A DNA stretch of 5,094 bases, taken from positions 1-5,094 of the forward strand of contig JAVKNF010000021.1 of NCBI GenBank assembly GCA_031537795.1. The letters run 5' to 3'. A program made the translations under genes and the position numbers. Shown here in pieces: positions 3,969 through 5,094 of the stretch (position 1 is its first letter; each line of letters starts with the position of its first letter). Source of the DNA: JAVKNF01 sp031537795. GTDB lineage: Bacteria; Pseudomonadota; Alphaproteobacteria; Rickettsiales; Deianiraeaceae. Under the pieces are notes generated by a model. The model searched no databases, was not told the DNA's origin, and was given only the letters and a program-made list of their open reading frames with translations.

Positions 3969-5094
3969 ATGGAAAAAGATCTTGATGAAGTATCCGAATC
4001 GAGTGATTTAGATGATAGTGAATTTGAATTAGACAAAGAAAAGGAAAGATTAGAAAATATAAAAGAATTAAAGCAACAATATCTTGAAATTGTTGGCAAG
4101 AATTATGAAAATGATGTCGATATTAAACGTAAAAATGAAGATTTAGAAAAAATAATACAAGAATTAAAGAAATTAAATTACAGAGAAATAAGAAATCAAC
4201 GAATTAATGATATAAGTGAAAAATATAGTCTTACTATTAATCTTGAAAAGATAGGTTCAGAAAAAATGATTCAAAATATTGAACAGAACAAAGGAAATGC
4301 TTCTAATTTAAGAGGCTTAAGAATTCTTATAGAAGAAGGTCTTTTAGAAGAAAGAGATCTTTTGTTTTTTAAAACCAATTCAACTTCAGGTAGTACATAT
4401 TTACATTGGTGGATTGGGAGCGATAATACAAAAGAAGCTTTAGAAATTCTCAAAACATTAAAAGAACAAAATTTATTAAATCGTGCAGGCTTGGCTTGCA
4501 AGGATTCAGTAGGTAAAACGCCTTTATTTTTCGCTATAGCTAAAAAATATATGAATAAAACAATTACAGGTAGAATATATAAAAGAGACAAACAGCAGAG
4601 TATTAAAGATAGTAATTTTTTTAATGAATACAATACAAGCGATAAAGCATTAATTGATTTTTTAATTGAGAATTCCAAAGAAGATATTCTTTTAACTCAA
4701 GACGATAAAGGTTGCACTCCTTTACATATTGCAATTATAAAAAGAGATTTAGATACAGTGAAAGCTTTAATTGAAAAAGCTAAAGATGTTGGAGTTGACT
4801 TCTTAGAACAAATGTTGAATAAAGAAACAATAGATAAAAAAAAAGCTATAGATTTACTAGATATTGAATATCAAGATGCATGGGATATTATTCAAAATAT
4901 ATATAAGGAAACAGTCTCAATAGCGACAGAGGAAGAATGGATTTCATTTAAACCCCACCTCCAAAACACCCTCCAAGAAATCTCTCCACTTCCTAAAAAC
5001 AATAACTCGAATTCAAATAATGAAGCAAATAAAAACAACAATAAAACTGAGAATAAAAACAATAACTCGAATTCAAATAATGAAGCAAATAAAA
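3969..5094 (+). CDS. Ankyrin-repeat protein with N-terminal coiled coil and Asn-rich repeat tail, 3' end missing (375 codons)
   Basis: The frame opens at ATG 3969 and stays open for 375 codons to the window end, so the C-terminus is absent. Residues 1-22 are acidic, and about 20-70 are a Glu/Lys/Leu-rich likely coiled coil. An ankyrin-type region follows: a divergent unit around 141-171 (STYLHWWIG), a second around 176-240 (DSVGKTPLFFAIAKKY) interrupted by a loop of about 30 residues (196-225), a near-canonical third at 253-291 (DDKGCTPLHIAIIKRDLDTVKALIEKA, written here as two abutting blocks DDKGCTPLHIAI and IKRDLDTVKALIEKA), and a degenerate fourth near 294-322. From residue 351 the sequence is Asn/Lys/Ser-rich and repeats every 20 residues. 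There is no signal peptide or membrane segment. Ankyrin repeats mediate protein-protein binding, and in intracellular bacteria such proteins are often secreted effectors; that role is inference. It is divergent from the tRNA-pyrG cluster and has its own candidate promoter. Confidence 0.88.
   Translation, partial: MEKDLDEVSESSDLDDSEFELDKEKERLENIKELKQQYLEIVGKNYENDVDIKRKNEDLEKIIQELKKLNYREIRNQRINDISEKYSLTINLEKIGSEKMIQNIEQNKGNASNLRGLRILIEEGLLEERDLLFFKTNSTSGSTYLHWWIGSDNTKEALEILKTLKEQNLLNRAGLACKDSVGKTPLFFAIAKKYMNKTITGRIYKRDKQQSIKDSNFFNEYNTSDKALIDFLIENSKEDILLTQDDKGCTPLHIAIIKRDLDTVKALIEKAKDVGVDFLEQMLNKETIDKKKAIDLLDIEYQDAWDIIQNIYKETVSIATEEEWISFKPHLQNTLQEISPLPKNNNSNSNNEANKNNNKTENKNNNSNSNNEANK
4994..5094 (+). 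repeat. 60-bp in-frame tandem repeat coding an Asn-rich tail
   Basis: Bases 4994-5034 are identical to 5054-5094, giving a 60-bp period (20 codons). The translated unit begins KNNNSNSNNEANK, with KNNNKTEN-type residues between copies. The second copy is cut by the window end, so total copy number is unknown. The period preserves the reading frame of the ankyrin-repeat gene. Confidence 0.92.

Noticed and set aside
3878..4099. Minus-strand open frame of 73 codons
   Set aside because: Antisense to the beginning of the ankyrin gene and its promoter region; the Ser/Leu/Phe-rich sequence is the mirror of an acidic coiled coil.
4271..4678. Minus-strand open frame of 135 codons with apparent hydrophobic segments
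   Set aside because: Wholly antisense to the ankyrin-repeat frame. The Leu/Ile-rich 'membrane' look results from reading Lys/Glu/Asn codons in reverse, and the plus frame has recognisable ankyrin motifs.

Overview
This is a low-GC window (roughly a quarter to a third G+C by eye) using the standard bacterial code: TGG encodes Trp, and TGA and TAA are both stops. It holds a CTP synthase, a family-25 glycosyltransferase, two CCA-encoding tRNAs, an ankyrin-repeat protein and a low-complexity repeat protein. That mix suits a host-associated bacterium with a reduced, AT-rich genome. A Rickettsiales-like alphaproteobacterium is my leading guess, but no phylogenetic marker here proves it. Other ankyrin-rich low-GC symbionts remain possible.

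Layout: all of 1-3856 is coded on the minus strand, and 3969-5094 is on the plus strand. In minus-strand transcription order the genes are tRNA-Leu(TAG), tRNA-Gln(TTG), pyrG, a membrane-anchored GT25 glycosyltransferase, a 189-residue unrecognised protein, and the first 108 codons of a repeat protein that leaves the window at base 1. A 112-bp divergent spacer (3857-3968) separates tRNA-Leu from the ankyrin gene, which runs off the other end. No intergenic gap exceeds about 112 bp.

The two tRNAs and pyrG form a housekeeping block; the pyrG ATG lies only 11 nt after the tRNA-Gln CCA. GT25 probably modifies a surface glycan. The two edge genes look like accessory, possibly host-directed, proteins, which is inference only. 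Both carry exact, in-frame tandem duplications (114 bp and 60 bp periods), and both window ends fall inside those repeats, which resembles assembly breaks at repeats.

Three things stand out: (i) pyrG keeps its catalytic residues but has substitutions in the glutaminase lid (Arg to Glu, Glu to Asp) and Pro43 to Leu; (ii) no protein gene has a recognisable Shine-Dalgarno sequence, and predicted 5' leaders are very short; (iii) a near-identical A-tract plus TTTACT element lies upstream of two minus-strand units. I found no convincing mobile element, CRISPR array or defence system.
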